DNA from: Atherinomorus stipes | Taxonomy: Eukaryota; Chordata; Actinopteri; Atheriniformes; Atherinidae | Assembly (NCBI GenBank): GCA_023101725.1 | Contig: JALJCO010003975.1 | Coordinates: forward strand, 222,669 to 286,668 | Reading direction: 5' to 3' | DNA length: 64,000 nt | Part shown: one piece after another, positions 18,871 through 30,075 of the stretch | How positions within the stretch are numbered: position 1 is the stretch's first letter | How the letters are laid out: each line of letters starts with the position of its first letter | Program-made: the position numbers and the translations under genes | The notes under the pieces: model-generated | What the model was told of the DNA's origin: nothing | Database searches by the model: none | The model's input: the letters and a program-made list of their open reading frames with translations, nothing else

Positions 18871-20261
18871 CCTTTAGCATATACTGAAGGTTCAGGCCCC
18901 TACATGACAAGCCCGCTCTCTCTTTGCTCAGGTTTCCCTGACATCTCTTTCATTTGTAGCCACACTGACTTCAATTCCATCTTTGAGTTTGTCGAACTCT
19001 GCAGACACATTAGTGTGATCTGATTCACTTCCATAAATGTGTGAGCAGCCATGGAGGAAGTGATGTATGTGACAGTGACAACATGATGCTGATGGAAGGA
19101 GAAAATGCATTCAGAGCCCTCTGGGTAAACTAACCAGGGTCTGGAACAGAAATGCATGAATTCTGATGAGTAGAATATCTCATTTAATAGTTTAAAGGGC
19201 TAAACTGGTGTAGAGGAGCCCTGTATGCATGTAAACATTTCTTTGCTTTGACTCACAGGAGTTTGCTGTATTTTGTGCGCAGCTCCGTTTAAAGCTTGTT
19301 TTGTCTTCTGGATAAAAATTGCAAACTCATTCAATAAGCCTGATTGGAAAAAACTCAAGCTTAACATGTGCTAGATATACTTTATTGATTAATTTTTACC
19401 TTGACAGGTCACTGAAGAGTAATTCCTGCGATGTAGAAATAGATGGCCTGGCATTTCAGTATTTTTCACCCCATTTACCTTTGCTGCCTCCTCTGGCTTG
19501 TGCACAATTACGTGCATGTTCCAAATATACCTGCTTTTCAGCCTTGTTTCAATTGCCTCTACTTGTCAGAGCCAGACACACATTATTACTTGTTCTGGCT
19601 CATATTAAATTGAAACACCTGCCCAGACCTTTGTTTAGTCTTAATAGGTCGAGACTAAATGATCAAATATGACCTTTCATCGACTGTGCTGGAGTTGCGC
19701 ATCCCAGTAGGGATGTGGACAAAAGCCATGCCTGTGAGAGATGCCGCCAGGTGCGGTAGCAAATGTTCCCTCCCCAAAACTATGAATATTATTCCTAATT
19801 CTTTCAGTGTGTGCATCCAAGGTCACCATCTGCTGTCCTTTTTTTTTCCTCTGTAACAATGAAAACTGGATGAATAGGAGCCACGGAAGAGCAATTTGTC
19901 TCCAAGAACACGGCGATTCCTCTTGCAAAGAGAAAATGCACATGGATTTCTATGAGGTTATTAAGTCCGTTGCCCAAATACGCTTCCCCACCTTCACTCG
20001 GCTGCATATGACAGCCCTGTGCTTGTGATTATTGTTCTGTCTAGCTATTGACACCCAATTACTTTGTGATCTTCTACGAGCTGAAGCCATTTCGTCTGTA
20101 AATTTCTGTTTCTGCAGACTTGATTGCTGCAAATCAATTGGCCGAGTGCGCCAGAATCGTGTCTCAGACATAGAGGGTGCACAATGATTTGATACTGTTT
20201 GTTAGTGTTGGCTGATAAAAAAAAGAAAATATAATTTTTTTGATATTCCTCTTAATTGTCT
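18871..20261. other. Unique intergenic sequence
   Basis: No repeat family or exon recognised; several short open frames on both strands show no domain. Confidence 0.4.
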
Positions 20262-21480
20262 GATCTGTATGGAAGAGTATAAGGGCCACCGATGAACAAA
20301 AAAATTCTGAGAAAAAGAGTCAAAATTCTGACATTAGTTTAAGAATTCTAACTTTTTTTGACAACATTAAAATAAAATAGGGAGATTTTTTTTTTCCAAT
20401 ATCTAAAAATTCAGAATTTCAATTCTAATGTCAGAATTTTGACTTTGATTTTAGAATTATGATTTTTTTCCCCCTAGAACATTATAAAAAGAAAGCAGAT
20501 TTTTTTTCCAAATTCTGAAAATTTATAATTCCCCCCAAAAAGTACAAGTCTTAATTTGATCCCAGAATTCAGATTTTTTTTCTAAACCACATTTTTTTGT
20601 GAATTTCTTTTTGCATTTTATGATAAAAGTCAGAATTGTGACTCCCCCCACCCCACCCCAGATGCATTGAAAAAGAGGTTTAAAAAGGCAGAATTAGGAA
20701 AAAAAATTTTTAACTTTGACTTTAATCTCAGAATACTGACTTTCCCCCAGAGTCATGACTTTTTTCTAGGGCATTAAAAAAACTGGAGTTTTCTTTTTTT
20801 CAGTAGCAGAAAAAAGCAACAATGTTGAGAAAAAAAAAAGTGAGATTTCTGATTTTTTTTTTTTTTTAGAATTATGGCCTTTTTTTCTAGAGCATTAAAA
20901 TAAATCTGGAGGTTTTTTTGAGTTGCTGACAAAAGGCAAAATTTGGAGAAAAATGAGAATTTTGACTCTCATCCCAGAATTCACTGACAAAAAAAAAAAA
21001 TCATAATTTTTACTTTAATATCAGAATTAGGACTTTTCCGGAATTGGAAAAAATCCATTTTTTAATATTCTAGGAAAAGGTCAAAATTCTAATATCAAAG
21101 TCAGAATTTTGACTTTATCTTAAAATTCTGACTTTTTTTTCTCCTCAGAATTTTGACTTCTTTCAAGTGCATTAAAAAAGTCTGGAGTTTTCTTTTTTTT
21201 TATTTGCTGAAAAAATGCAAAATTCTGATAAAAAAAAGAGAATTTTTACTTTTATCTCAGAATTTTTAGAAAAAGTTAGAATTTTTGGAGAAAAATGTGA
21301 ATTTTGACTCTAATCTTTGAGTCAGAATTTTTAATTTAATCTAAAGTCTGGCTTTTTCAGAAATTGGAAAAAAAACTCCTAATGTTCTGGGAAAAAGTCA
21401 GAATTCTGAGATCAAAGCCAGAATTTTGACTTTTTTCAGAATTTCCTTTTGTCTTTATTGGCCCTCATAGACTTCCGTAG
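20262..21480. repeat. Palindromic-word array element, copy 5 (longest)
   Basis: The left end is GGAAGAGTATAAGGGCCACC and the right end is GGCCCTCATAGACTTCCGTA, so the ends are inverted as in copy 1. The interior is a 1.1-kb decayed array of CAGAATTTTGACTTT-type words with variable A/T runs. It is more diverged than copies 2 and 4. Confidence 0.7.
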
Positions 21481-22885
21481 GTCTGGTTTGAACTAGCCTA
21501 CATACATAACAGAAAGCTGTAGCAACATTTTAAGATGATTTTAACATTTGATTCTGCAGTTTATCTTTAGTAAAATCCACAATTATGAGATGGAAGCTGT
21601 ATCCAGTAGCTTTATTTGATCAGAAATGACAGTTAAAATAATTTGAACGCTGATATTTAACAACATTAACAGCTCCTAAATCATATATAAAATTCCCGGG
21701 AGATAACTGAATCGAAGCTTGAGAGTTTTTCCCCTGTAGACGGTCTCTTTCAGGTGCTTGAGATTGTCTGAATCCCCACTGGTAAAATGTTCCACTCGCA
21801 GCATCACATTCCTATAAAAAGGCTTTTTCCTTCTCAGTGCTTCCTGCCAGCCCACTTAAGACCATTCACAGCATTTTTTTTTTTTTTAGGGGGGTATATT
21901 TATGACTGGCCATCTTTTAAACACTGGATTAAACTATTTCTTGATGGCTATTGACACAGTCTACGTTAAGATGATGGATTAATTGGTTTGTGTAATAAGT
22001 TTCCACTGGAGTATTTAAAGATGCATGTATGGGTGCTTCAAATAAGGCGAAGTAACTTTACATTCCACTTCTCCAATACAACCATATCTGGATGTGAATA
22101 GTTTCTCTGCAGGCCCCAGTATTCATTTTAAGCAAATATTTTTAAGTGAACTGCCTGTTAAAGCTTGAAATGAGGCCCTTTGTGTACATTGCATAAAATC
22201 CTAAACCTAAATTTTGTCCCCTTGGGGCACCCATACAAAATTTTAAGTGTAAGAAACAAAAACTGCTTGACGGAGATGAGGTCTTTGTGACTATCTTAAT
22301 GAAGCAGACAAGCCTGACCTCTTTTCCGTCCGTGTATCTACATGCTTTTCCTTCTTTTGTTCCGTAATTGTTCAAGATTCATTTCCATGTTTGTTTTCTG
22401 TGTTTTCTTGCAGCCTGGGCGATGCAATAACACAATCATGGCATTGTCCTGGCGGCCATGAATCCATTTTTACATCTCTCAGAACTGTCTCTGCTCATGC
22501 GAGTTAAAGGTTTCGCAGACCTCCAGGCTTTGAAAATTCATTACTGTTGCATTTATGTGAAATCTCGCACTGGGCTGGGCCTAATCAACTGTTTTTACTG
22601 TGCGTCAAGAGTATTATTTCTGTATACAGTATGTGAAAATGTTTTTATTTCTCTTGACTATTATAATGGGTTTTAACCTGTGGAAAAAAGCAAAGGAAAA
22701 GCTAAAAAAAAAAAAAAAAAAAAGGAAGAGAGAAGACCAAATAAAATGTAACACTCCTGACTTGTTTGTGATTTTTTTAGTTTTAGGGTGCCAGTTTAAA
22801 AGTGTCATCTCAGGGTACTGCGTTGAGGAAGTAAGAAAGTCCGGTTAAAACTGCTCTAGTTGGAGTGAAGACATCAAACTTAACA
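21481..22885. other. Unique intergenic sequence
   Basis: A 19-20 bp A-run at about 22,706-22,723 and short open frames are present; nothing recognised. Confidence 0.4.
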
Positions 22886-23199
22886 TAAACATTTAGTCTT
22901 GTTATTTTTTTTTTTTTTTTTATTTCATTTTTTAAAAAATATTTTTTGTTTATTTTTAATTTTTTTATTTTTTATCTATTTTTTCTTTCAATTTAAAAAA
23001 CATTTACGAGGACCTCCTGACAGCAGACAGCCTCCACCATTGCTGAGCAGCAGCCACCCCGCCCTTCCCGACACCAGCACCGGTGTGATTGCAGGAACGC
23101 ATCGGCAACAGGAGGGTCGCAGAGGCAGCACGCAGCATCTACTATCCGCGGTGCTTCGCCTGTGATTGGCCTGTGCTTCTGTGGCATATAAGTAGCAGG
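22886..23199. other. T-rich tract and unclassified GC-richer patch
   Basis: Positions 22,903-22,995 are almost pure T/A. The following 200 bp (GAGCAGCAGCCACCCCGCCC, ending CATATAAGTAGCAGGGATG) lead into the TATCGATA repeat and resemble the lead-in at 46,870, so they may belong to that element. Confidence 0.4.
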
Positions 23200-23689
23200 G
23201 ATGGGCATATCGATACCTTGGGGTCGATACTTCGATGCCAGCCAGACAAAGTATCGGAATCGATACTTTTTTGAGTATCGTGATACCACTGTACAGACAC
23301 AAAACATGCAATTTGTTTCTACTTCTGAGAGTTTTAGGCGATGAAATGATGAAAGATTCTAGCTTCTGTATCACATGATGGTGGTAGCTAATCAGATGTC
23401 ATGATGATGCTGCTACTGTTAATGAGGATGATGATGTTTTGTTGTCTTTCAGTGGTTTAGTGCAGGTTATTGTACATTATGTTTTAGTAAATTTGTAATA
23501 TTACTATCCAATTTTCTATTTTAAAGGTTGAATATGGAACATTTTTATTAAAAGCTATATTTAAAAAAAAATAATACCTCCACAGGTGTTTGGGGGTGTA
23601 CAGAATGAAAGTACAACATTTCCCAGAAAAATTATGTTTAGCCTAAAAATAATTATAAAATAAATTTTTACGGGTTCGATAATGGCATT

Positions 23690-24195
23690 TTATTTACGTC
23701 TATAAGCCAATACACGCCGCCATTGCAGGTTGCCAAATACGATCTCTGTGTGGAATCAATATTTTGGTCATAGTCAGGCTTGTACAGGGGAAAACCGTAG
23801 AGACAACGAGTGAAGCAGCTGCTTCAGAGCCCTGGAGATGTTGTTATCTGTTTCTGAGGAGGAGTGACCTGAGAAGAGCAAAACCTGGAGTAAATTTAGG
23901 TGAAGACTTCACTAAATGGACCCACATAAACGTTTTCCACGGAGTCAAAACACGGAAATGGCGACTTTTCTGCTGGATCGGTAAGCTAGCTTGTTTGCTA
24001 ACATGGCTAACGTTAGCTGTCAGTTATAAACTCCTCTGCGTTACTTGTTGGACATGCTGCAGACTGTTGGTCACTTGCGTATCGGCAGCGAGCCTGGCAT
24101 CCCAGCGGCTGGAGTTGTTTTTCTGCCGTTGCAACTACAACCTAGACACACGTGATGTCGCTGTTCTGACCGTATTCCATATTCAACCTTTAACA
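23690..24195 (+). mobile_element. Interspersed element with exon-1-like ATG, copy 2
   Basis: It is the inverted counterpart of 1,136-1,640. The plus strand keeps ATG at 23,958 and an exon to 23,980 with the donor GTAAGC, as in copy 1. The long frame through this block (168 codons) overlaps the exon in a different frame. It ends at TTCAACCTTTA, mirroring TAAAGGTTGAA of copy 1. Inserted in the TATCGATA element. Confidence 0.6.
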
Positions 24196-24444
24196 TTTCC
24201 ACATGATAAATTTGATTATTTTAGGTGGTGTATATTAAGTTATTTGATAATTGAAAGATGTTTTTTTTAATCTTTTTTTAAATTTTATTTTATCATCAGT
24301 ATAAATTATTATTGTTTTAAAAGTGTTTCTTTCCAGTACTTCTGTTTTCAGGTTTTACTTAAATCTAATTTTACCCTTGCATTAATGCAAAATGTACTAT
24401 CATGCGATTTTCAAAGACTATCTGTATCACTCAAAAAGTGCCAT

Positions 24445-26053
24445 AAACTAAGTTTAAGTTTATTTATTTATATAGCCCTTTACAGTACCCATTGGACACA
24501 AAGTGCTTTAAGCAGGGGTAACAGAAAAAGAGACAATGTAAAACATCATAAAAATGCAAAGTTAAATACTGGGAAAAATTAAGAACAAAGAAGATCAAGA
24601 GCTAGAAAACAACCAACAGAGAATCAGAACAGGCTACTGGGGGAGCGAGGGTGTACCTAAAAGAGAGTAAAATCTTTAGTAAATAAACTAGTTAGAATTA
24701 AAATTATTAAAAGCTAGACGAAAAAAATAGGTCTTTAGCCTCGATTTAAAAGATCCCAGCTCAGTCGTGAGACGAATGTCGGGAGGCAGCGAGTTCCATA
24801 ATCTCGGGCCAGCAGCCGAGAACGAGCGGTCGCCCCACTGTTTTAATTTAGTTCTTGGGACTTCTAAGAGAAGTTGCCCAACAGAACGAAGGGCCCTGCT
24901 GGGGTCCCGGCGGACTAGCAGGTCAGCCAGATAAGGGGGGGCCAGGCCGTTGAGGGCTTTGAAAACAAACAAAAGTAATTTAAAATCAATTCGGAAGCGG
25001 ACGGGGAGCCAGTGCAGGGAAGACAGGACGGGGATTATATGTTCCTGCCTGGACGAGCCCACCAAAAATCGAGCAGCAGCGTTCTGGACGAGCTGCAGGC
25101 GGGCGATGGAAGCCTGGTTCAGACCAACAAAGAGGGCGTTACAGTAGTCCAGCCTGGAACTGATGAAGGCGTGAACAGCCTTCTCCAGGTCCCCACGGTT
25201 AAGAAAAGGTTTTACCTTTGAGAGGAGACGGAGTTGGAAGAAGCTGGTTCTGACGATGGCACTAATCTGTTTTTCGAACTTGAGGCCACTGTCTAACAGA
25301 ACTCCAAGATTTTTTACGCAGGACTTGGGGGAGGGAATAGAGGTGTTGCAGTCTGGGAAGGAACTAAGCATGAGTGGAGTGCCAAACAAAATAAAATCAG
25401 TCTTGGCGTCATTAAGATGTAAGAAATTCTGTGCGAGCCATGACTTCACGTCATTTAGACAGTCTAAAAGCTTTGTGAATGACGGAGCGTGATTTCTGGT
25501 CAGGTGCAGCGGAAGATAGATTTGAATGTCGTCGGCGTAGAAATGGAAAGATAGGTTGTGCTTGTCAATGAGAGAACCAAGGGGCAGCAGATACAGCAGA
25601 AAAAGGAGAGGACCGAGAACTGAGCCTTGTGGCATCCCGTAGGTGAGTGGAACACGTGAGGAGGAGGAATCACCGGAAACAACTGAGAAGCTCCTGTCAG
25701 ATAGATAGCTTTTGAACCATTTGAGTGCTGTTCCACGTATACCAATTAAGTGCTCCAGGCGGGAAATAAGGACAGCGTGGTCAACCGTATCAAAGGCGGC
25801 AGAGAGGTCTAAGAGGACTAGCAGGGTGGGGGTTGCCAGCATCAACAGATAGAGTGATGTCATTATGAATTTTTAGCAGGGCAGTCTCAGTACTATGGCG
25901 AGCTCTAAAGCCAGACTGGAACTTGTTCAGAAGGGCATTTTGATCTAGAAAAGGCTGTAATTGTTTAAGAACAAGCTTTTCTAGCACCTTTGAAAGAAAG
26001 GGAAGGTGGGAGACTGGTCTAAAGTTTTGTAGCAAAAGAGGATCAAGATGTGG
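24445..26053 (-). mobile_element. L2-type LINE, 5'-truncated
   Basis: It reads on the minus strand. The 3' end lies near 24,445 with TTTATTTATTTATATAGCCC, a tail common in fish L2 elements. The 5' end stops at about 26,053, inside the reverse transcriptase. No endonuclease domain remains. Such 5' truncation is typical of target-primed reverse transcription. The element sits inside the TATCGATA repeat. Confidence 0.85.
24688..26053 (-). pseudogene. LINE reverse transcriptase, truncated and frameshifted
   Basis: The N-terminal part (about 26,035-25,830) reads LLQNFRPVSHLPFLSKVLEK and [14 protein letters not shown]. The downstream frame (25,863-24,688, 391 codons) reads [29 protein letters not shown] and the catalytic YADD box ([14 protein letters not shown]), then [10 protein letters not shown] and [12 protein letters not shown], ending [12 protein letters not shown]. 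These motifs are characteristic of L2-clade non-LTR reverse transcriptases. The two frames are separated by a one-base indel in the G-run at 25,828-25,832. Apart from that and the missing 5' end the frame is clean, so the insertion may be fairly recent, or the indel may be a sequencing error. Enzymatically it cannot be complete, because the endonuclease is absent. Confidence 0.85.
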
Positions 26054-26129
26054 TTTTAAACTACTGGTATTGTATCGACATGAAAAATTTGGGTATCGTC
26101 CATTCCTAATACGTAGTTCCTATATTGAA

Positions 26130-26450
26130 TGATGCCTTGTAGGGCTGTATATCGTTATGATTTTATCGACACCGATACTAATATCGATACTCCTTATTGA
26201 TACCGGTATTTATCGATACTCTTATCGATTTTTTAGCGTAATTTAGAGTACATAATAAAGACATTATTGGATGTTAAGCACTTTTTCAGATGGCATTAGG
26301 AGGCCTGGACATAATAGTAGGTGAAGGACAGCTGTGAGAATAAAGGAAGTGTCTCTGTCTTACTTCATCACCATGACTACGTGATGGTATAATGATTACA
26401 CGACGGTTAGGTAGACGTTCAAAAAGTATCAATAACAGTATCGTTTGTCT
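26130..26450. repeat. TATCGATAC-rich repeat fragment
   Basis: Dense ATCGATAC/GTATCG words (ATATCGATACTCC, ATACCGGTATTTATCGATAC) with an inverted tail AAAGTATCAATAACAGTATCG. A separate family from the preceding element by sequence; boundaries uncertain. Confidence 0.5.
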
Positions 26451-26871
26451 AGGATCTTAACGGTCAAGACCCACCTCGCAAACCTCTGCAATAATGAGAT
26501 TTTTTTTTCATTTATCTAATTTTTTTTAGGTACTATTAACATGGTGCAAAATGCTTTGCTTATATTTGAATGTCAAATTCTTTATAAGCTAATAAAAATA
26601 AAATAAATAAAAATACGACACTAGAACTCCCATTTCTGCCATTGCTCTTTAGCTATAGTCCCCCGCAGGTCTATAACTCCTAATTAACTCGCCCTTTCTC
26701 ATGCAAATTCATCCAGGAAGGCTCCACCCAGAACTACCCCAACCAGTTTCTAAAGCCCCTTTCACATTAGCGCCTACTTAGCCCGGCCCTCATTGGGCCG
26801 ACACCACACAACCCCCCCTTTAGTTCGTTCACATTCGTCATTTTTTGCGACACAAATGATTTGCGACACAC
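26451..26871. other. Unclassified intergenic sequence
   Basis: AT-rich DNA followed by CCCCTTTCACATTAGCGCC (26,757), which resembles the end of the MITE at 62,567-62,926, so a fragment of that family may be present. Confidence 0.4.
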
Positions 26872-27148
26872 ACACACTGAACTGCTTAGTATAAGCAAAA
26901 AAATCTTGAAATAAGTAAAAAGAAAATTGCTTGTATTAAGCAAAAAATAAAAAAAATTCTGCCAATGGAACAAATGAAATTTTCTTATAAAATTTCTTGA
27001 AATAAGATGTATTTGTCCTAAAACAAGTTCCTGTAAGTCACTGAAATGTTTCTCTTTAGGTAAATGTCTTATTTTGAGCGTGATGACACATTTTGCTTAG
27101 AAATTAGAAAAATATACTCGGTAAGATTTTAGTTTTTGCAGTGTATTA
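26872..27148. mobile_element. Non-autonomous DNA element, TTGCAGTGT end
   Basis: It runs from CACTGAACTGCTTAGTATAA to AGATTTTAGTTTTTGCAGTG with a palindromic-feeling interior (AATCTTGAAATAAGTAAAAA, TTTCTTGAAATAAGATGTAT). This matches a non-coding element type that I recall as common in teleosts. No target duplication verified. Confidence 0.55.
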
Positions 27149-27430
27149 AATCAAGGGCACTTGCAGCATTTAATGCCTTATATAGAGCCCCATTCATTCT
27201 GCCTCCTTCACTGCCATTATATGGATATACACGGCTCTACGACTAATCTGAAAAGTGTCCAAATGTGATGCAGAAATGTTACTGATGAGTAAATGCACGC
27301 ATAAATTCCAGAAAATAAGGTCCATGTTGAAAGAAACAAAAGTTATCCTTTAATAACCCTTGGCCACCCTGTGGCCACCCCTAAAAAAAAATCTGCGGGG
27401 GCCCCTGCTCATTCAGCATGTGCGGGTCAC
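27149..27430. repeat. Interspersed repeat paired with 47,540-47,730
   Basis: Shared order of words: TAATGCCTTAT, CCATTATAT, CTGATGAGTAAATG / CTGGATGAGTAAATG, AGAAAATAAGGTCCA / AGAAAATAGGTCCA, TTGAAA. Direct orientation; non-coding. Confidence 0.55.
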
Positions 27431-28670
27431 GAATTATTATTGGGAAAAATCTCGATTTAATTAGTTCACTTATGCCAAGTAGTGCTAGTTGGAAACACCA
27501 GATTACAGCAACTATGCTAAGCTAAGTCAAAGTCAGTGCTGCCAGATTCAGAGAATGACTGGGTCGGTTAGAAAACGCTTCTGCCCACTTGTTCAACTCA
27601 GGGGACTGTGGGGGGAGGCTTAATTTCACCCAGAGGTGGCAGCAGAATATGCAAAGTCATGGGAGGCAGAAGAAGAACTTATGTGAACTAACGACTTCAC
27701 ATCTGTCTGATAATAACTATCAGGAAAAGGTCGGATTTCTCTAATCTGATGTTATCGGAATCTTTCTTGTCGGGACAAGAACGTCTGATCCAAATTTCTC
27801 TGTAATTCACTCAGTGGTGGATTCTTCTTTCGTCTGAATCAAAAACTCTTTGCTGCCAACACCACAGGCGAAGTATCAGAGTGCCACCAGGGTCAGAAGA
27901 CTTCATCCTCTGTGGACAATGAAAATTTATATGAGCAGAAATTGTCATGAAGCATCTCTGCAGGACAGATGGGGCCATTTTCCTCCAGCTGTTCGCTCTT
28001 TATTAGAGCTGGATATAAATTTTTTCAACCCTGTGGCAGACGTGCTGGGAAATGCTGTTATTGCTTTATAATATACTGTTTTTTTCACTTTTGTTATGCC
28101 TGGCTTAGTGCTGCCAGGACTCAGGAAAAGGAATGAATGCCATTGTGGTTCAGATAATGGCTCTGTAGCATCGGTGCCTCTGCCGTTTCTGCAAGCGCCA
28201 GTAAGCTGTTGAGACCTGCTGCTTGCAGTTAAATGACAGGTGACGACAGATCCTACTGTACTACACGTTTTGTGCCTCTGCACTATTGTCCGCAGTATGT
28301 GAGGTCCTTGTCTGACCAGCTGTCCTGCCTCTCACACCAGGTGACTTGCTATCCTTACGGAATAGAAATCAGTTTAGAAAAAGGAAAAGAAAAGTAAAAA
28401 ACATATGGGAACTTTTTTGTGTGTTTTTGACATATATAAACATGGAAATTTTACGCTAAAATTGATGAATGATACCTAAAATCCTGGTAATTCTGGGGAG
28501 GAGCTACAGTCGGGGTCAAGGTGGCTCTGGCCACTTACTGTATGAACTTTAGAATAGGGCAAGACAAATATTTATATATTTTTAAATGAGGTATGGAATT
28601 GGATCATATCGCATATAGTATTTTGATATATGTAGTTCAATGTTTGTTTGTTTTATCTTTATATATGTCG
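27431..28670. other. Unique intergenic sequence
   Basis: No gene or repeat recognised. A 112-codon minus-strand open stretch at 27,945-28,283 shows no domain. Confidence 0.4.
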
Positions 28671-28671
28671 T

Positions 28672-28950
28672 CCTAAAATTATTCATACCCTCCAAGTAAA
28701 CAAAAGACAAAATTCACCATCGTAATTCAAATAACAAGAACCTACTGTAAACTAAAATAAATAAAAATGTACATAATTATATATATTTTTTCTTGTTAAT
28801 CAAAAAAAAAAAATTGCTTTTGAATTGTGGTTGGAAATAATAATACAAATAATTTTTTTTAAAAAAAAAGGCTGTCCCAGACACAGTAGAGCACCTTTCC
28901 CATGAACAGAGGACCAAAATACCTGCCAGCAGGTGCAACCTCATGTAACT
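28672..28950. mobile_element. Tc1-like MITE, 3'-truncated copy
   Basis: The left end CCTAAAATTATTCATACCCT and family interior (GAATTGTGGTTGGAAATAAT, GAACAGAGGACCAAAATACC, CAGCAGGTGCA) stop near 28,950 without a right terminal repeat. Confidence 0.7.
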
Positions 28951-30075
28951 TTGCCACACAAAAACACACCAAGACAAACTAAGTAGCTCTGTGCAGTTAG
29001 AAGTTAATCAAATGTGTATATTTTGTAAATATTTAATGTTAGAGAGGCGCGGCTAAGAGCTACTAGCTCTTGGCTAGCAAAGCTAGCCTCCGTGACGTGA
29101 CGTCAGTGAGATAAGGAGTTGCAGTCGGCTCACTGAGTTACATGTATCATCAAAGTCGTGGAAAACATGAAAGATGCTCCAGAACAGCTAGATTGGAACT
29201 GGTTTGTGTGGTGGGATCATCAGCCAGTTCATAAAAGTGTGATAATGCTGAGGAATTTGGGGAAATAACATTTTACAAGCTAGAACCGGAGTAGAACTGT
29301 AGCCAGCTGCCTACAGTCTGTCTCCCAGCCTCAAGTCCACTCGGTTCAGCTAAAAGCCTGCAAGACCACACCGAGGGAACCAGAACTGTAAGGAGCGACC
29401 CGGAACAACACAAGTGGACCCAAAACTGTTACGGAGCTGCACCGGTCTGATAGAGCCAGGCGTGACAGAGGAGAAGCACTTGTTCCCTGTGTTAGCTTGG
29501 GGCTAACTGGCTAATTTTTTGCCGCGAGTTAGCTTGCAGCAAATGATTAGCTTTTAAAATGAGAAGATAACTTAGTTCCTGTTTATAAAGATGAAGATGG
29601 AGGGAAGGATGGATCTTTGGAAAGCAGCTGGAGGAGATCCGATGACCGCAGAAGTTCTGTTATAACCTTTTGTCCTCTTCAAAATCAAATTTTGGATCTG
29701 GAAACCTAAATAAACTAACGCTGTACTTACGAGCTTTTAAACATTAACTGGCAATACAATTTGAAGGCTGAGTCGTTACTGTTTGTCTGTAAAACTGGAA
29801 AAGGAACGTAAAAACTGCAATGAAGCCACTGACTTCAATGTAAAATAAGCTGTGAAGACTCTCTGGCAGACGTCCCGTCTGGTTTCGGCTCACAGCGACA
29901 CAGTCTGGTCAGATGTGCTGAAATACAGCGATGTTTTCTGATAAATCATCTATGCAGCTGCGCTTGTTTCTGTTACATAGATCATCATGAAGAACGTTTT
30001 GGTTGATAAAACATGGCAAAAAATGTCAGAAACGTGTCATCAGCACTTTAAAGGCGGTGTATGTCATTTAACTTC
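28951..30075. other. Possible non-autonomous element, otherwise unclassified
   Basis: It contains a local inverted repeat, GCTAAGAGCTACTAGCTCTTGGC (about 29,050), GCTAGC/GTTAGCTT words and a TTTAAAGGCGGTGTATGTCA end at about 30,047. This looks transposon-derived, but I cannot place the left end. Confidence 0.35.

Larger units (their letters stand above)
23200..26125. repeat. TATCGATA-rich element split by two later insertions
   Basis: The left part (23,200-23,690, with GGCATATCGATACC) and pieces at 24,196-24,440 and 26,060-26,125 (GTATCGTCCATTCCTAAT) align in order with one uninterrupted relative at 46,891-47,390. The gaps are exactly the 23,690-24,195 element and the LINE. Non-coding; class unknown. 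Confidence 0.6.

Noticed and set aside
22988..23374. 128-codon and 104-codon overlapping minus-strand frames
   Set aside because: They run across the boundary into the TATCGATA repeat, overlap each other in different frames, and show no domain.
23764..24270. 168-codon open frame in the second copy of the 0.5-kb repeat (112 codons in the first copy)
   Set aside because: It is open in both copies but reads through the GTAAGC donor and out of frame with the ATG exon. The copies are too similar for an open frame to be evidence of selection.
27945..28283. 112-codon minus-strand frame in unique DNA
   Set aside because: No recognisable product; considered a chance open frame.
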